Positions 46,166 to 59,861 of a stretch of 64,000 nucleotides of DNA are shown here, one piece after another. How positions within the stretch are numbered: position 1 is the stretch's first letter; each line of letters opens with the position of its first letter. Origin of the DNA: Anseranas semipalmata (taxonomy: Eukaryota; Chordata; Aves; Anseriformes; Anseranatidae); the NCBI GenBank assembly GCA_013399115.1, contig VXAA01003326.1:360867-424866 (forward strand), in the 5' to 3' direction. The notes below the pieces were generated by a model that ran no database searches, had not been told where the DNA came from, and saw only the letters and a program-made list of their open reading frames with translations. The position numbers were made by a program, and so were the translations under genes.

Positions 46166-49100
46166 ACTAGCAGCCAGTGTCAGCTTGTTGCCTCTACTTT
46201 TTTACTGTGTTGTTTGTTGTGTTAAAGTTATTTAAACTGCTGTGGGACTTGTGTGGTTATCCAGCGCAAACTGTACCAGTGGGTTCACCCTTACAGCAGC
46301 TCACTATCTTGTGCCAGACAAAAACAGTGTTATTTACGAGGGTCAAAGAATTTGCTGGGAAGGACTGTCAATGAAACATGGCCATAAGGTCATATAACAA
46401 ACTCCTAGATGGTGAGCACCCCTAAAACATGCTCTGTGTTTGTGTGGCTGAGCAACAGTTTTGATCCAGACGTATTCTTCATCACTTAGCAGAACAGCAA
46501 TGTTTGCTTCATATTTGGTTCTATATGAATATGTATTTATCCCTAAAATCTGAAGGCACTGTGCCCTAAAATACGGCTGCATGGATCTGAATTAGGAATT
46601 AAACCAATGTCTACTTATAACTTCTCAAGTGCCTTCAACCTAGGCAATACTAACCCAGATCTCAGACAAGATCTGCTGGTAAATTTTTTTTTTGCATTAA
46701 AATAATATCCTGCGTTGAAATTCCGATGATTTAGACTTGCCTTGGAGAAATTATGCCTTTACCTCCCAGTTATTTTAGATAAGAAAAGAGATAAAAAATG
46801 TACTGAATCTACTGAAAAGTGAGGAAAGTCAACAGGTTGTTTAAGCTATGGAGACATGGAAGAGAAGCATGTTGTACCGCATGAAGGAGCTCTACAGACA
46901 AAGTGCAGATTACTGTGCAGACCTGGGTTCTGGTCTAATTTGTGGTATATACTACTTCAGAGATCCTTACAGTATATTGAAATCTGCAGTGCAGACATCC
47001 TTGTAGTTTTTAACTAAGGAGAAAAAATAATTTTCAGATGTTTGACAAGCAAGGGAAAAGAAATGTGTCAACGATCAAATCAGTATTTATCACAATAACT
47101 GCAATAAAAAAAAAAAAAGACAATCATTTGAATAAGAAAATTTAATCCAAATTTTCCACATGATAAGCAAATTCAAGATTTCTGGTTTTTGAAGGGTTAT
47201 TTTTGTTTTGGTCAGACAGAGTTTGTTAGGAGAAGTTGAATGTTTTCTTTAGAGCTTGGCCTCTTTTAGATGAAAGAAAACAGAAAGAGGAAAAAAAAGC
47301 ACATTAAAGTGGAAAAGGTTGGTCAGATTTGCTGTTAAAGTTAACACAAACTTCTATTTTAATTGCTTTTAACTTAGCAAATTCAAATAGCAATGGGCTG
47401 AATATTGCACTCTTTTCTGAACCAAGTCACCCATTGAGAATGAAGAGAAAAATCATGTACACTGTCAGAGATGGGTCTTAGCTGTTCTGAGCCAGTTCGG
47501 CAGGTGTTTGGAACAATTCTAGTGGGGCTGGGGTGTAGGTACTGCATCATTTTGTTTTGTGAGGATTTTATAAAACAGTCAGAAGAAAAGGGTTTATTTT
47601 TGTTTTTTGGTTTTTGGTTTTTTTTTGAGGAGCAAGTCTGTATGACCTGGTGTGTACATTCAACCAGTTACTCAAATCTTGTGCATGTGCAGAGTATCTG
47701 AATCTCAAATGACACATTAAATTGGATGCACAGTTGAGGGAAATAATTAGCATAAGAAATGGCTTTCTTGAGACTCATGATGAGGTTTCCAGGCTCATCA
47801 CAGAGGAGATTTTGACACAACCAAGACAACCCGTTTTCAGCAGTTCTTCAGCTACATAATCCACTATCCCTCTACTCAGCATTTCAAACCAGAAAACCAC
47901 CGAGACTTACAATTTCAGCATCTTTCAGGGCTGGTGTCTGACATCAGCATTACTCACTGCCTGACATGATCAAGCCAGTTATTTCCTTCTGCCTCATTCG
48001 TTCAGGATGGCAGCACCCCTAGAAAAAAGGATGGACTTTTCAAGCTAGACAGTTCCCATGCAGAAGGCGGAGTCTGAAAATTTAACACTCCGTTTAAATA
48101 AGATTGCTTCTCTATCCTGTTAAAAATGGTGTGACAGGAGAATTGAAGTATTATCTAAGCTGCATGGTTTGAAAACAGCTATAGAGTCTTTTATTTATAG
48201 TAAACTATTTGCAAGTGTTTATCTTTTGTGTGTGTGTGTGTGTGTGTAACAGGGATGTGATTTTAACAAGTCTAGGCAATACCAAGCTATTCTTCTTACA
48301 CTTCTCTTCCTCCTGCCCATGTGTTAATCTTATGTGGAAGTATAGGGTAGGGCTTTGTCTTTCTGAGCTGGATTTCAGGCTTTAGCCCTAACATAATGCA
48401 AAATCCTAGATAAGCAACTGCAAGTAGTTACTACTTGGTTTTCAGATCGAAGTTCCTAATTGAAAAGTAGCATTTAATACTCAGAAACGCTTGCAAATAA
48501 GAGAATAAACCACACTTGAAATACCAAACAATGTTGAAGTCAGCAGTACTTGTAACAGAAGTTACATGCAGTATGAGTGTGAGTATGTGTATGAGATGGA
48601 ACACAATAGGGCTCCATCAAAACACTTTATATATCTGTATTAAAAACTTTCTTCATGGCCTTTGCTCTGAGAAGTTATCTCAAAGCATGAAACCCTCCAG
48701 ATCTCTCTTTGACAACCTGGAGCTATTTGCACAAGATTTCTGACTCTGCCTCAGTTTTTTGTGGCTCACCTAACCTGCTTACACAAGAATATAGAAAACT
48801 GGCCTCATCACCTACCACTTTCATAGGAGGCTCTCCTTGTAGATTATGCTAGAACTACAGTTACTATTGCCCAAAATAAAGTTAATGATGGAATCCCACA
48901 CACAGAGCAGATAAGACATTTTTGAAACCATTTTTCATGTCCATGCCTAAAGTGTCCCACTCCGATTGTCTCATTTCTTCCAAGGTGATGGCTGTGATGG
49001 ACCAGGCAGATGGTCCAATATAAGTGACAAAGATGAAACTGTGCCCCTGCTCCTCAAGGCTTCCCATTTGTCCCACTTCAGCTGAGCTGAGCTGCCTAGT

Positions 49101-50596
49101 CCTTCTCTCTGCCTTCTCATTGTCTCTAACTTTCTTTGGGTCAAATGAAAATTTCAGCAGCACATCTCCTGTGCATTTTTTATTGCTGCTGCAATGGACT
49201 GCGATGCCTCATGGTGCTGTGTTTTGCCTAAAAGATATTACCTCTGTATAAGTCCAGAAAAGACTTGGCAGTTCCTGTCCACAATCTCCCAAGGAATCTT
49301 CTTTCTCAAAGACACAGTCCTCAATGCAATATTCTGGGAGAAACAAGTAATCTGCCTAGTCCAGTGGTCTGATGGCATTTTCACTGAGCTGAATATGAAT
49401 ATGAAGCTGAATACCTGTCACTGGAATTGCATTCATTAAAGGGAAAAAATTGAACTCTAATTTTCAATTTACCAATTAGGATGTTTGTTTACGTTCTGCC
49501 TTTAAGGCATCTCATAACAGCAGACTATCATATTTTGGTTCTCGTGAACCTTTGCAGTACAGAACAAAGATGAAGTGTTTACAATTTTTTCTTAATGAAA
49601 AAGAACATCATTACACTGTTCCACTTTGATTGCATTGAAATGAAATCTCCATTTCAAATAAAAAATAAACCTGTCTTTTTAGCCTATGTATGCATATATG
49701 TATATATACGTATATGTCCGAATTAAAAGAGACTTACGGCATAGTGTGCATATATACTTTTCTACACATCTCCATGCGTGCGATTATGTGTTTTCTTACT
49801 CTTTACCTCTCATCTTTCTGTTTTTCCTGAAGTATTTATCACCATATGCAAAAGAAATTCAGTTCATACAATGAGGACAAATGTTTTAGAAAATTTTATC
49901 ATCATTTTATCATGCTAAGACCTGAAGTTTCTTGAAAATGTAGCCTTAATATTTGCCAAATGATTAAAATCAAATATTTTTCTAGAGGTAGAAAGAACTA
50001 TAGAAAATGAAAGAACCATCACATTTCCCCAATCCACCATTACACAGCTAATACTTGTGCATGACTGGAGAGTGCTATTTCTTTTTTGCAGAACTTGGAT
50101 TAAAAAAAAAGTTTCCTAGACTTCCCATGCAACAATATCTCCATTCTTTTTAGTACAGGGAAATTATCCTTGAGATCTTATAAATAATGTAAATATATAG
50201 ATTGTGGTTTTCATTTGTATTTTTTTTCAAGAATTGTTTCCTGGGGGAAATAATAATGCAGTTCAGTGATGCTAGAGATTTTATGGGTACCATGTATGAA
50301 ACGAAAGCTTGCTTAATTGTTTCTGGCACATAAACGTGAGCTGAAAAATGCAGACGCAAAGAAGCTGATCCCAAAGAAATGGAACTAAGATTCTTGAGTT
50401 TTAGCTATGGGATAAGCCTTTGATTTCAAAGGAACAAGTAAGTGGTCATATGGGTGTACACGGTAAAAGTACATACATGCAGTGGAAACAAATGTTGTAC
50501 AGGGCTACTGGAGAAAAGGTTTGCAGGACTGAGAAATAAGAAGTCTGCCTAAGTCAACCATGCAGCCAAAGTGAATTGGATCTTAAGAAACAAAAA
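46166..50596. other. Unassigned noncoding sequence
   Basis: Simple sequence only: an A-tract at 47106-47118, a T/G-rich run at about 47597-47626, (TG)11 at 48227-48248 and a TATATGTATATA patch near 49690-49715. A short MIR-like word (GACCTGGGTTCTGGTC near 46920) is too isolated to call. No gene is recognised. Confidence 0.55.
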
Positions 50597-50644
50597 ACTG
50601 CACAATAGAGTAATGGACGACATTACTGCACAATAGAGTAATGG
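50597..50644 (+). repeat. 28 bp tandem duplication
   Basis: An identical 20-base word starting ACTGCACAATAG occurs at 50597-50616 and again at 50625-50644, separated by ACGACATT. This is 1.7 copies of a 28-base unit with no differences, so it is recent. Confidence 0.9.
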
Positions 50645-52479
50645 TCCACACCCTATTAAAAGACATTCCCTTTCATATCTAGAGACAGTAACTATGAATT
50701 GATCAATGCATTTCTCATTTGACTTAGCCATAAAGGACATCATATAATGAAAGCATGTGGCCTGGAAAATGGTCAAATGTAGCATTTATGGAAATTTGGC
50801 TTAATGGTTAAAGCAGGTGCCTAACACTGATGAGAGTCTAAATATGTGCTTGGTTCACAGATAACATCCTCTCATGTCAATAATCTTTAATAGACACCCA
50901 ACAGAAGATAACCAATATGAAAATGGATAGCAATGCCCATTAATTAATATATAAACAGTACTGAGGTAATAATGATTATAGCCCAGTTTAACAAAACCAA
51001 GGAAAATCAGAATCAGCCTGTCAGGTAGTCTTTGGACACATATGCAAGCTTCTGTAGTTATCTGAACCAAACCATTGTAGTTTTGACGATTGCCAAGAAG
51101 AGCATTGATCCATATCCCATTTCAAAGTGGAACCACACTAAACATTTGACTGAAAATTAATAAAGTTTGTTAAGCTGTCAATTGTTCTCCAGCAACACTT
51201 AAGAATTTCTGAACTGGTGTTTATTGAAATGCAAATCACTGATCCTAAGTCCCACTGCTTTCATAACCATCATTTAAAAATTAATTGCACAGACCAAATC
51301 ATCTCACTGTTTGAGTATCTGCCAGTTCAGAGTTCTTTAACTTCTGGTATTGATAAATTGCTCCAGTCCCTTCATATAATGCATTCCATACAGACTGAAG
51401 GTAGTAAAGAGGAATTAACTGGCTTCAAGGGAATAAGTTTCCTACTCTTACTGCGTATGTTCACTCAAAATGTAAGGTATGGAGCAGCAGAAGATCAACA
51501 GGTCATACTGCCCATGCCTTTCTCAATACAGAACTGCTTCTGTACGTTAGGTTTTAACACAGCCTGAAGCAGTTATGGGTTTGTCAAGTGTTTTAGCATG
51601 AAAGAAAGCACATTCAGAACAGCTTAGAGATATTCTTCATTCCCCATGTCACTGCAGAGAACAAAAAATATCTACAATGCAATGTGCTCTTGCCAGGCCC
51701 CCTCTCTTCTTTCTGTGCAGTCTTCATTTTGTATGCAATCCCCTCACCACAAGTCGAGACTGAGAGCAAGATTAAACTCTTAGTCTGGGTTATCTCTGAT
51801 TGGAAGGGCCCCCAGAAGAAGTAAGACAACTCTTAGGCCTTTTGCCTGTTTTGTCCTCTCTGAGAAGCACAAAACAAGCTTTATGTAAATTAGATTTGAA
51901 CCCATTTTATATATAACTTCTCCTACCTTAATCCCACTGTGGGCTGATCATGTCCCTAAATCGCAGTTTGATGCATTCTTGCAAAGCTCTCCTTGTGCCT
52001 TTGGGAAATGCTTTTCATCTTAACTCCTCTAGTTTTATTCCATTTAATGTTTCTCCTCTTGACTGGCAAACATCTTCACAGCAGATGAGTGAAGGAAGTG
52101 TCATGTTAAGTTAAATGATGCCACTGCAGCACTAAAAACAACACAACCCATTACAAAAGAAGTCAAAAGCCCCATGGGGAATCCTGAGACTAGGAGTCTG
52201 TAGTGTCCGTATATTGATTGCTTTCTCCTAAGTTATTGAACAAAGAATATATTATATTATCACTCTAGCAAATCATAGAACGCCCATTAGTGTTCAGGCA
52301 CTCTGTATGCTTTAAGTTTCTTTAAACTCTGGGGAAAACACTCTGAAAACAGCACATTTCTTGTTAATTTTAAGACAATCATTCCCTCCCCTGCCCCCTT
52401 CCAATTCCCCCCCNCCTCATATATAAGTTGCAATTTAAAAATATATATATACTATCACTCTCATCATTAACAACACTAG
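50645..52479. other. Unassigned noncoding sequence
   Basis: The 116-codon frame at 51217-51567 has no recognisable domain. A C-rich run with one N at 52414 and a TA run at 52440-52451 occur. No repeat family is recognised. Confidence 0.55.
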
Positions 52480-52635
52480 TAGTTTTTATTATTATTTGGA
52501 TCTAAGAGCTCTGTTCACAAGTCACAGTTCCACTACAGTGATACAGCGAGGGTACAACAGCAAACAAAAACCAGTCCCACCTCAAATAGCTTAGAGAATG
52601 AATTTAATGAGTAGCATCCTGACAGACAAATACAA
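52480..52635 (-). mobile_element. L2-like LINE 3' end, antisense, long copy
   Basis: TTTTTATTATTATTTGGATC is the reversed AAT-tail end. It is followed by AAGAGCTCTG, CACAGTTCCACTACAGTGATACAGC, ACAACAGCAAACAAAAACCAG, TCCCACCTCAAATAGCTTAGA and GACAGACAAATACAAG. The family's reverse strand runs TTATTATTTGTATT, AGGAGCCC, CAGGACCCCATTGTGCTAGGCGCTG, ACAAACACAGAACAAAAAGACAG, TCCCTGCCCCAAAGAGCTTACA and GACAGACAG. About 150 bases in order. Confidence 0.6.
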
Positions 52636-53834
52636 GAAAATTACAAGATTTATGAACCAGGAATGTTGTCACAGCCTCCAAGTAAAGAATAAATTCAGTT
52701 TTCAGTGAAAGCTAGAATGAAATGCATTCATTTCTTTTGCTAAAAACATAAGCAACCCTAGACCTAAATTTTGAAAATGGGCTACCGATTTTGGCTGCTT
52801 AAATCTCCAGATAGATAGTAAAGCCTATTTAAATGAGCCAGATTTTCAACACATGGGAATAAAGGCAACAGATAAAATGAGATTTTTCAAATTACTATTC
52901 ATTTTTCAAAATTCAGGCCATACTTCTTAATGAAAGACAGATCGCTTAAGATGAAGGTTTAACTATCTGGAAAGTTAAACGTGAGTCCATTCAAGAGTTT
53001 GAAGGAGTTAAAAATGACTTGGGAAATTTTGTGGATGATTCAAACTTTTTCATGCCTTTCTCACAAATGTCTTTGTTTTAACATTGGTAATTTTGCGTAC
53101 ATGATGATTAGAAAAACTTTTGTGTTGCATCCCATATCTTAATAAAATAATGACATTAACAGAAGCTTAAACCAAGCTACTTTATTATTATTTTCTTTAC
53201 TAGTGATCTCATCACCAATAAAGCCTCAGCCTCCACCTTCTCATTGAATCTTCTCCTGTCCTAAAACTGCTGTTCTGTTTCTATAGTCTCTCTACTGAGT
53301 TTTGCTAAGCCTTATAATTTAATTTCCAATGATGTAAAATGAACATTTTAACAGTCATCTTATAACAAAGAAGCTCTTTGTCCTTATGTAATTTGTTTTC
53401 TCAGGAAAATAAATGAAATTAACATGGTAAGGACTTATGCTTACACAGGACCAGGCCTTTTTTTAACACTAAGCCAAACACATATCTTGGAGAGGTGTAC
53501 AAATCCTCTGCTACTGTAGCACAAGATTTCTTTATTGGCAGAAGTTACTTGGTTTCTTGTTTCTTTTATCTTCTCTTTGTGGGGCCTCCCAGAAGGTCTC
53601 CACGACTAACTGAAGAGCTTTGCACCTGGTTTGAGTTCAGCAGGGTGTTTCTGTCAGTGCTTTTCCTTGCTTTCAAGACAGATACTGTGCTGGGTCTCTG
53701 CCAAGGTGCAGAAAAGGATGTGACAAGATTGTACTGGCTTTTTGATTTATCTTTCCTGGCCTATTGGTTAGTAGAGTACTAATGGACACTGGTGTAAGGA
53801 AAGGGATGACAAATCTTAGGACCTGTTGGCCGGG
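52636..53834. other. Unassigned noncoding sequence
   Basis: No gene or repeat family is recognised. The 95-codon frame at 53495-53782 is treated as chance. Confidence 0.5.
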
Positions 53835-53985
53835 CAGAATTGTGTCACACATACACTCAACTTTTGGCTTGAGATAAGACATTTAATCTCTCTGTACTTA
53901 AGCCCCATCTGTAAAATGGATGTCAGGACATTGCTGCAGCAGGAACTGTTGTGAGAGGGAAGGGGTGTATAATTAATAGCTGACT
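53835..53985 (+). mobile_element. MIR-type SINE
   Basis: GCAGAATTGTGTCACAC, GGCTTGAGATAAGACATTTAATCTCTCTGTACTTAAG, CCCCATCTGTAAAATGGATG and GAACTGTTGTGAGAG follow MIR order: GTGTGACCTTGGGCAAGTCACTTAACCTCTCTGTGCCTCAG, CCCATCTGTAAAATGGGGA and GGGTTGTTGTGAGGAT. The CTGTAAAATGGA core is intact, making this the clearest MIR copy here. Confidence 0.8.
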
Positions 53986-54990
53986 AGAGGCTGGATGGCA
54001 AAATTCATCGGGTGCTGGGTAGGTTCATAATGAATTTCTGACCTGGGGGACAAACATCAGTGGTACTTCATTACTTGAGTCCTGGGATGAAGAAAAGGCC
54101 CTGTATCATTAAGCAGCCAGGATGAAAGTCTGTAAATTAGGAAAAAAGAGAGAGGTGGAGAGTCATCCTTTTCAGCATACTGAAGGGAACTAGCCACACT
54201 CGGCAGGCAAAGGAGCTCAAGAATCTAAAGACAAGTTAAAATCACTGTTTAATGTGTTTTCTTTATCGCTCTTTTTTGGGTTCATGATGCTACTTGTAGT
54301 AATATCTCTTTTACCTGTCCTTGTTCCTTTTTTTTGTCCTGACTCTCTGCTCCACATATGAATTCAAGGTTTCATGTGAGCTCTCTTCAGAAACTTCACC
54401 AAGGTTGCCCCAAGGTCTTGATTCAAAGAGTCTCACCTGCCCAACCCTACCTAAGATATTCTCCCTTCCCAATTGCCTCTGACTTAGAGGAATCCCAGGA
54501 ACCAAATTACTTAATTTCCCTAATAAAGTTCATTCTCGGCATTGTCATCTGTGATACAATTGAATCTTTCTTTGGTCCTGGGACTTACAGATTGAGTAGC
54601 CTTTCTCCACTGTCAGAATCAGGAATAAATGAATGTCATATCTAAGCATACCAAATGTTCTTTATCATCTCATAGTTGATAAATTTTAAAAAACAAAATG
54701 ACAACACATGTTACAGTCATTCAGTACCTACCACCTGATTGTTTTAAGTACATGGTTAGAGAATCCCTCTGTACTTAAAAAACTATTAATAATGATTAAA
54801 AAAAAAAAAACACCAACTGCAGTTTAATATGCAAAATTAAGTCAGTTGCTGCAAGCAGCACTAGACAAATCAAACCATTCATTTTAAACAGGCAGTATGT
54901 TAACATAGGTTATATTTACACCTCGCATGGCTGCTCTCAGTCTGTCATTTGTATCTCTTGTTGCCCTCCAGAACTTATATAGGTTGTTGT
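53986..54990. other. Unassigned noncoding sequence
   Basis: An A-tract lies at 54798-54810. No gene or repeat family is recognised. Confidence 0.5.
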
Positions 54991-55018
54991 CCTAAATCCT
55001 AAACCCTAAATCCTAAAA
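54991..55018 (+). repeat. Four-copy CCTAAAN heptamer repeat
   Basis: Four tandem 7-mers: CCTAAAT, CCTAAAC, CCTAAAT, CCTAAAA. It resembles a plant-type telomere heptamer but is far too short, and vertebrate telomeres use TTAGGG. Confidence 0.9.
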
Positions 55019-58000
55019 TGCTCAGCCGAGGAAACATCTACAGTGGGCGACTGCAGATGAATATACATGCTGTCAGCAAAAGTTCTGTTCTCTCCAAATA
55101 CAGAGACCTTACTAGGTGCCAGAAAATCCTATGAGAAAAAAATAAACAAATAAATAAATAGCAGAGTATTTTGGGGTAACAGAACACAAATTTTATTTCA
55201 GAGAAAACAAAGTTTCCAGTCCTGTCTTACACAAATATAGATGCCTTCCTAAATTCTGGATTCTCCTTGGTAAAGCAGGTGTTTTTCAGAGTGGTACAGT
55301 CCCAAGAGCTTGAGGAGGATGTAAAACTAGGCAAAGACATGGACACAGGACTGGAGCTACTTTAAAAAAGTGACAAATGTCATCCCTCCAGTGCTTTCCT
55401 TTTTTATTTTTTATTTTTTTTAAATGCTTTTCCTGAAGCTTTTGCAGATTTTATGTCAGTCATAGAAACTGAACCATGTATAGTGGTATATAGATTTTCT
55501 GCTGTCTCCCTATTCAAACTACAGTAATGGTTGATGATTTTCTGTCCACAGGGGTCCAGCTGATGTAGACATGATCCCTTAGGACTCAGCATTGCTGTCA
55601 GTCAGGCTGAACCAGTGCTGGCCATTTCCTCCAGATAAGCCCAGTGCTGTTACAGAGAAAGCAGCCTAAGTGCACTGTTTCAGGTAGCTCATAACTACTG
55701 CCACTTTCAAATCCAAATGTGTAACTCAGCTTTATACCTTTGCTTTTTCTCAGTCTGAAGATGTAATCACTAACATAACTTTTGCATTCTTGTAAAGGCA
55801 GAGAAAAAGAACGGGAATCTGACAGGAAGCTCTATTGAGCAATTCTCATATAAAATACTTTTGTACCAATAGCTGGTGCTGCAGACATGGGAAATCCTGG
55901 TTTTGGAGTTTCAACTGTATTGGAAGATGATTTTCCAATCATTATATATTAAAATATAAATTTTGCCGTTGGTTTTTCAGCCTTTGCAGCTATGAAAGAG
56001 AGAAGAGGATGCATTTTCATTGCCAAGTCGCAGGTAAATGAGGTTCTGGTTCACCCCCTGGCAGAACATAAAGGTTGCACTGGGGTTAAATTAAATAAAA
56101 TCAGCTGTTCTAATTAAACCAGCATCAGTTCAATGGAATGGAATAACACATCAGCAATGGCCTTTTTTGGCTATTCTTCATGCTAGGGTTGGTAAGAAGT
56201 AATTACCCACATCATTACTGAAACCAGTTTTAAAGCATCACTTCAGGAGTATAAAACAACTTTTTCAAGAAGTAACAACCTGATATTCAGGAATCTATCT
56301 ATTTATTCCCTTACTCAAATGAGAAAATGGAATATGTCCAGACAGAAACATGGGGTATTGGGTGAATGAGGAAGGATTTCAGTAAGAGATTTTTGTAGAA
56401 AGGTATAATGGTAGTAGGATTATTTCTTTTTCTTTTCTATTTTGGCGCATTTTTTGGAATAGTAGGAGTGGATTTTAACTCCTGTCACTAAGTCCAGCCT
56501 TCTGCTATCTGAATTACCATCTGATACACTCTCATAGTCAACATTGTTAACCACCCAGGACTAATATTGTTATTTTGGTACTATAGTAGAACCTCAACAG
56601 ATTCTCATCCTGTTCCTTTCTCCTACAGAAAATACTTCCTTACTGCCATCTTCTTTATCTCCCTCCAAATATGTGAATGGGAAGGAAAAGAACAACTGGA
56701 AATTGTTATAGAATAAGTTAAATCTGCTAAATAAATTATATAGAAAAATTAAAAGCTGCTAGCACAGACTATAATGCATATTTTATTATTTTCCCCTTAC
56801 AATGTTGTTAAAAAATACATAACCTCTTGATGTATGTATATTTCCTTGAGGAAGGTGCTCTGTAGCTCTGAGGCAGGATAAGTAGCATGTGATGTGGCAG
56901 CTGTAAGGTAACAACATGTTTTCCCATAAAAAGCAGAGTAAATGGGCACATAAATTCCATATAAACTGTCAGCATGTCAGCTATGCTAACACTAGGTAAG
57001 ATACTGCCCTGGAGCCTCACTAACTTATGCACCATCATTTTTCAAACAATACACTTCAAGAACTCGTACAGCTCCTGTAGAAGCAATGCTCAGACCACCC
57101 TAATTCTGGCCACTTAGCAGCTTTCATTCCCATGCAAGGCATGAAGAAGGATGAAATCCAACTGTTATTTTCTGGAGGTGATGTTTTCCCTGGTGGTCTG
57201 TAGCAGAGCTGGGAGTTTAACCATGTTTTCTCATAGATTATCCCACTCTGGGATTCATCTCATCTAGCTTCAGACATCTACATGTCAAACCTCTATGTCT
57301 AAGCGAGTCACCCCAGGCTCTGCAGCCACTCTTTGCAGTCAACGGGGTGCTGAGTACTTGTAGGGAGCAATTCATCTGATCTACTTTAGCTGTGTACTTT
57401 AGCTGACACACATCACACCTCAAAAGAGCCTAGGGAATTTAACTGCGACATCACCACCTACATTATGAATGTCTAAGTTAGAAGGCATAAATCAAGCCCC
57501 ATTCTGCTAAGTTGCTTTTTTTTTTTTTGTAATCTAGTTGACTGCTATACCACTTTGTCTGGGGGTATGCAAATTGAGGAACATCCTATAACCTGCTTGC
57601 ACCACGTCAGCAGTCTAAATGTTGCAGGCCATACCAAACTATGCACCTCTTCTTTCTTGTTTGTGAAAATAGGAAATGCACAGCCAGCTTGTTTTTCCTC
57701 ATAAAGAGAGATCAGTGATCTGGAAAGTATGGGGTTAGTAAGAAGGAATTATGAAGATGAGTTTAATGGACTTCATACAACATTCAAACACAGTTATATT
57801 CCAAATACCATACATGGTAGACAGGGCAAGGATGTGACAGGCCTGGTAGTCTTTAGTGATCACTGAAACATTTCACAGTGTACAAGGCTGGGGAGGAGCA
57901 GGTTTTAGAGCACTGTTAAGGTTTGTATCTACTCTTCTCTTGGCTCCTGTAATCTGATCTAGTCACCAGTTGATGTTCCCCTAGCCCTAATTGCATTCAT

Positions 58001-59715
58001 TAAATTCCTTTTCTCTTTTCCTTAGAACATGGCTTAAAAAAATGTTGTTCATACACTGATTGGTTTAACTCACTAGTTAAAATTCAGTACAAACACTGAC
58101 ATGTTCCATTTTGACAATTTTACAGTGAAAATTTTTGTATATTAGAACATCTTACTTGAATAAAGAATAGAACAATCTATGGCTAAAAAAAGAAGATAGG
58201 CAAAAGAACCTTTTTGTCAAAGTTGAAAGATGCTTTTTTTTTTTTTTTTTTTTTCCCAAATATATCATAGGACACGAAAAACATTTCCCAGACAACTTAC
58301 TGGGGAGTACCAGGGAAAACTTACTGATGGCCTTAGGTTGATTCCTGTATTCTAGGCTGTGACACAATGGTCATGGAAGATGGGCAGTGAGGCAGTTAAT
58401 TTTTTTCTATCAACAAAGGCAATGAAACTCTTTTTTCTATACTCACCCTTCCTCTTCAAGGTCAAGTGTTCTCCATCGACCTCTTGAAAGATGCACGCAA
58501 CTAAATTATACAGGCATATCATTGTTATCATAAATACATTATGTACTGCTATTTTCATAGTTAATGTAAGAGGGTCAGAGAAAATTTTTACTTGAATAAG
58601 GCGGGTCAGTAACCTGAAAAGGCTGAAGAACACTGCTTTAGATAGATGGACAAGGAAAGTCTTTGTGACCTGATTTACATGAACTTTAGCTGAGTTTCTA
58701 GTGCTGAGAAGGTATTTTAGTTAATGGTAGAAAACAAGCTAATCTGAAGACATTTTCTTAGTTGCTATCGACAAGCTATTCAGCACTTCTGTAGATCATA
58801 TTTTCCATGTGAGACAGATGCCCCAAAATAATTCCTTCTTAATGCAGATTCTTCAAGAAGTCATGATGAATTCCTATTAGTAACTGATGGAGCAACACAG
58901 TCTGAAGCTTTAATGAAATCAAGAAAATTCATTTAATATCCTGACTGAGAAAGATCTTTCTGAATTAATTTAGCCCAAACAGAAAGCACAGTAGCTGATC
59001 TGACTCTGGGTCAGGTACATTCTTGTTCAGTTGGTACAGTCCCTTGCACAACAGCTCTGGTCTGTGATGGAGACTTTTAGGCAGTCTTGCAATGAAATAA
59101 AGTGGTATGGTGAAGAAGAGGAAGACAACTTCATCACATTGAATGCCTACACTTCTAACATATCCAAATACATTCATTAGTCATTAATCTAATACGGGTC
59201 TAAATTACAATTTTACCTCACTTTTTTTTGTTATAATTTTACTTATATCTACTTACAGAATGTGCTTGTTTGTTTTCTTATTTGTTTGTGGCTGTTCCTT
59301 TTTTTCAGTTTAGAACCTCTTATGTTCCTACCTGCATGCTAACATTAATATAATCAAATCTCTTATCATCTAATTTCCCAGTATCAGGAAGCATAAAGAA
59401 GGGAAAGCGGTAGTGTTTATGGACTCCAAAACAAACATGTAGAGTTATGCAATAGTAACATTCAAAAAATCACCTTGCAGATCCTCATAACCATGTTGTA
59501 AGAAGCAACCTGAAGTTATTTCCACAAAGAAACCTTATGGAAAGCCTCAAAGAAGTTATGTTTGCTTGTATTTCACTACATGATGTAACTTTCTTGATTT
59601 CAGATACTTGTAATAACACTAATTAAAAAAGAAATAAAATCACTGTGTGAGACAAAAGAAGTGGTAGTTGCTTTTGATCTTTCTACCAGAGCTGAGTTGA
59701 GGTGAGATTTAATCG
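55019..59715. other. Unassigned noncoding sequence
   Basis: Contains an AAAT run at 55139-55160, T-tracts at 55406-55422 and 57518-57529, and a T21 tract at 58234-58254. A splice-flanked stretch at 55990-56033 is discussed in the findings. A repeat-like texture near 57180-57480 could not be assigned. No gene is recognised. Confidence 0.5.
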
Positions 59716-59724
59716 TTTTTTTGT

Positions 59725-59800
<76 letters not shown>

Positions 59801-59810
59801 TTTCTTTCTT

Positions 59811-59853
<43 letters not shown>

Positions 59854-59861
59854 TCTTTTTT
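59716..59861. repeat. (TTTC)n / (TC)n compound microsatellite
   Basis: About 20 TTTC units, then about 12 TC units, then TTTC units again, ending in a T-rich edge. Almost all pyrimidine over roughly 145 bases. Arg/Lys/Glu-rich frames on the minus strand here are artefacts. Confidence 0.97.

Noticed and set aside
57180..57480. Even-textured stretch that felt like an interspersed repeat.
   Set aside because: I could not match it to any family or find ends, so it is only mentioned inside the unassigned interval.
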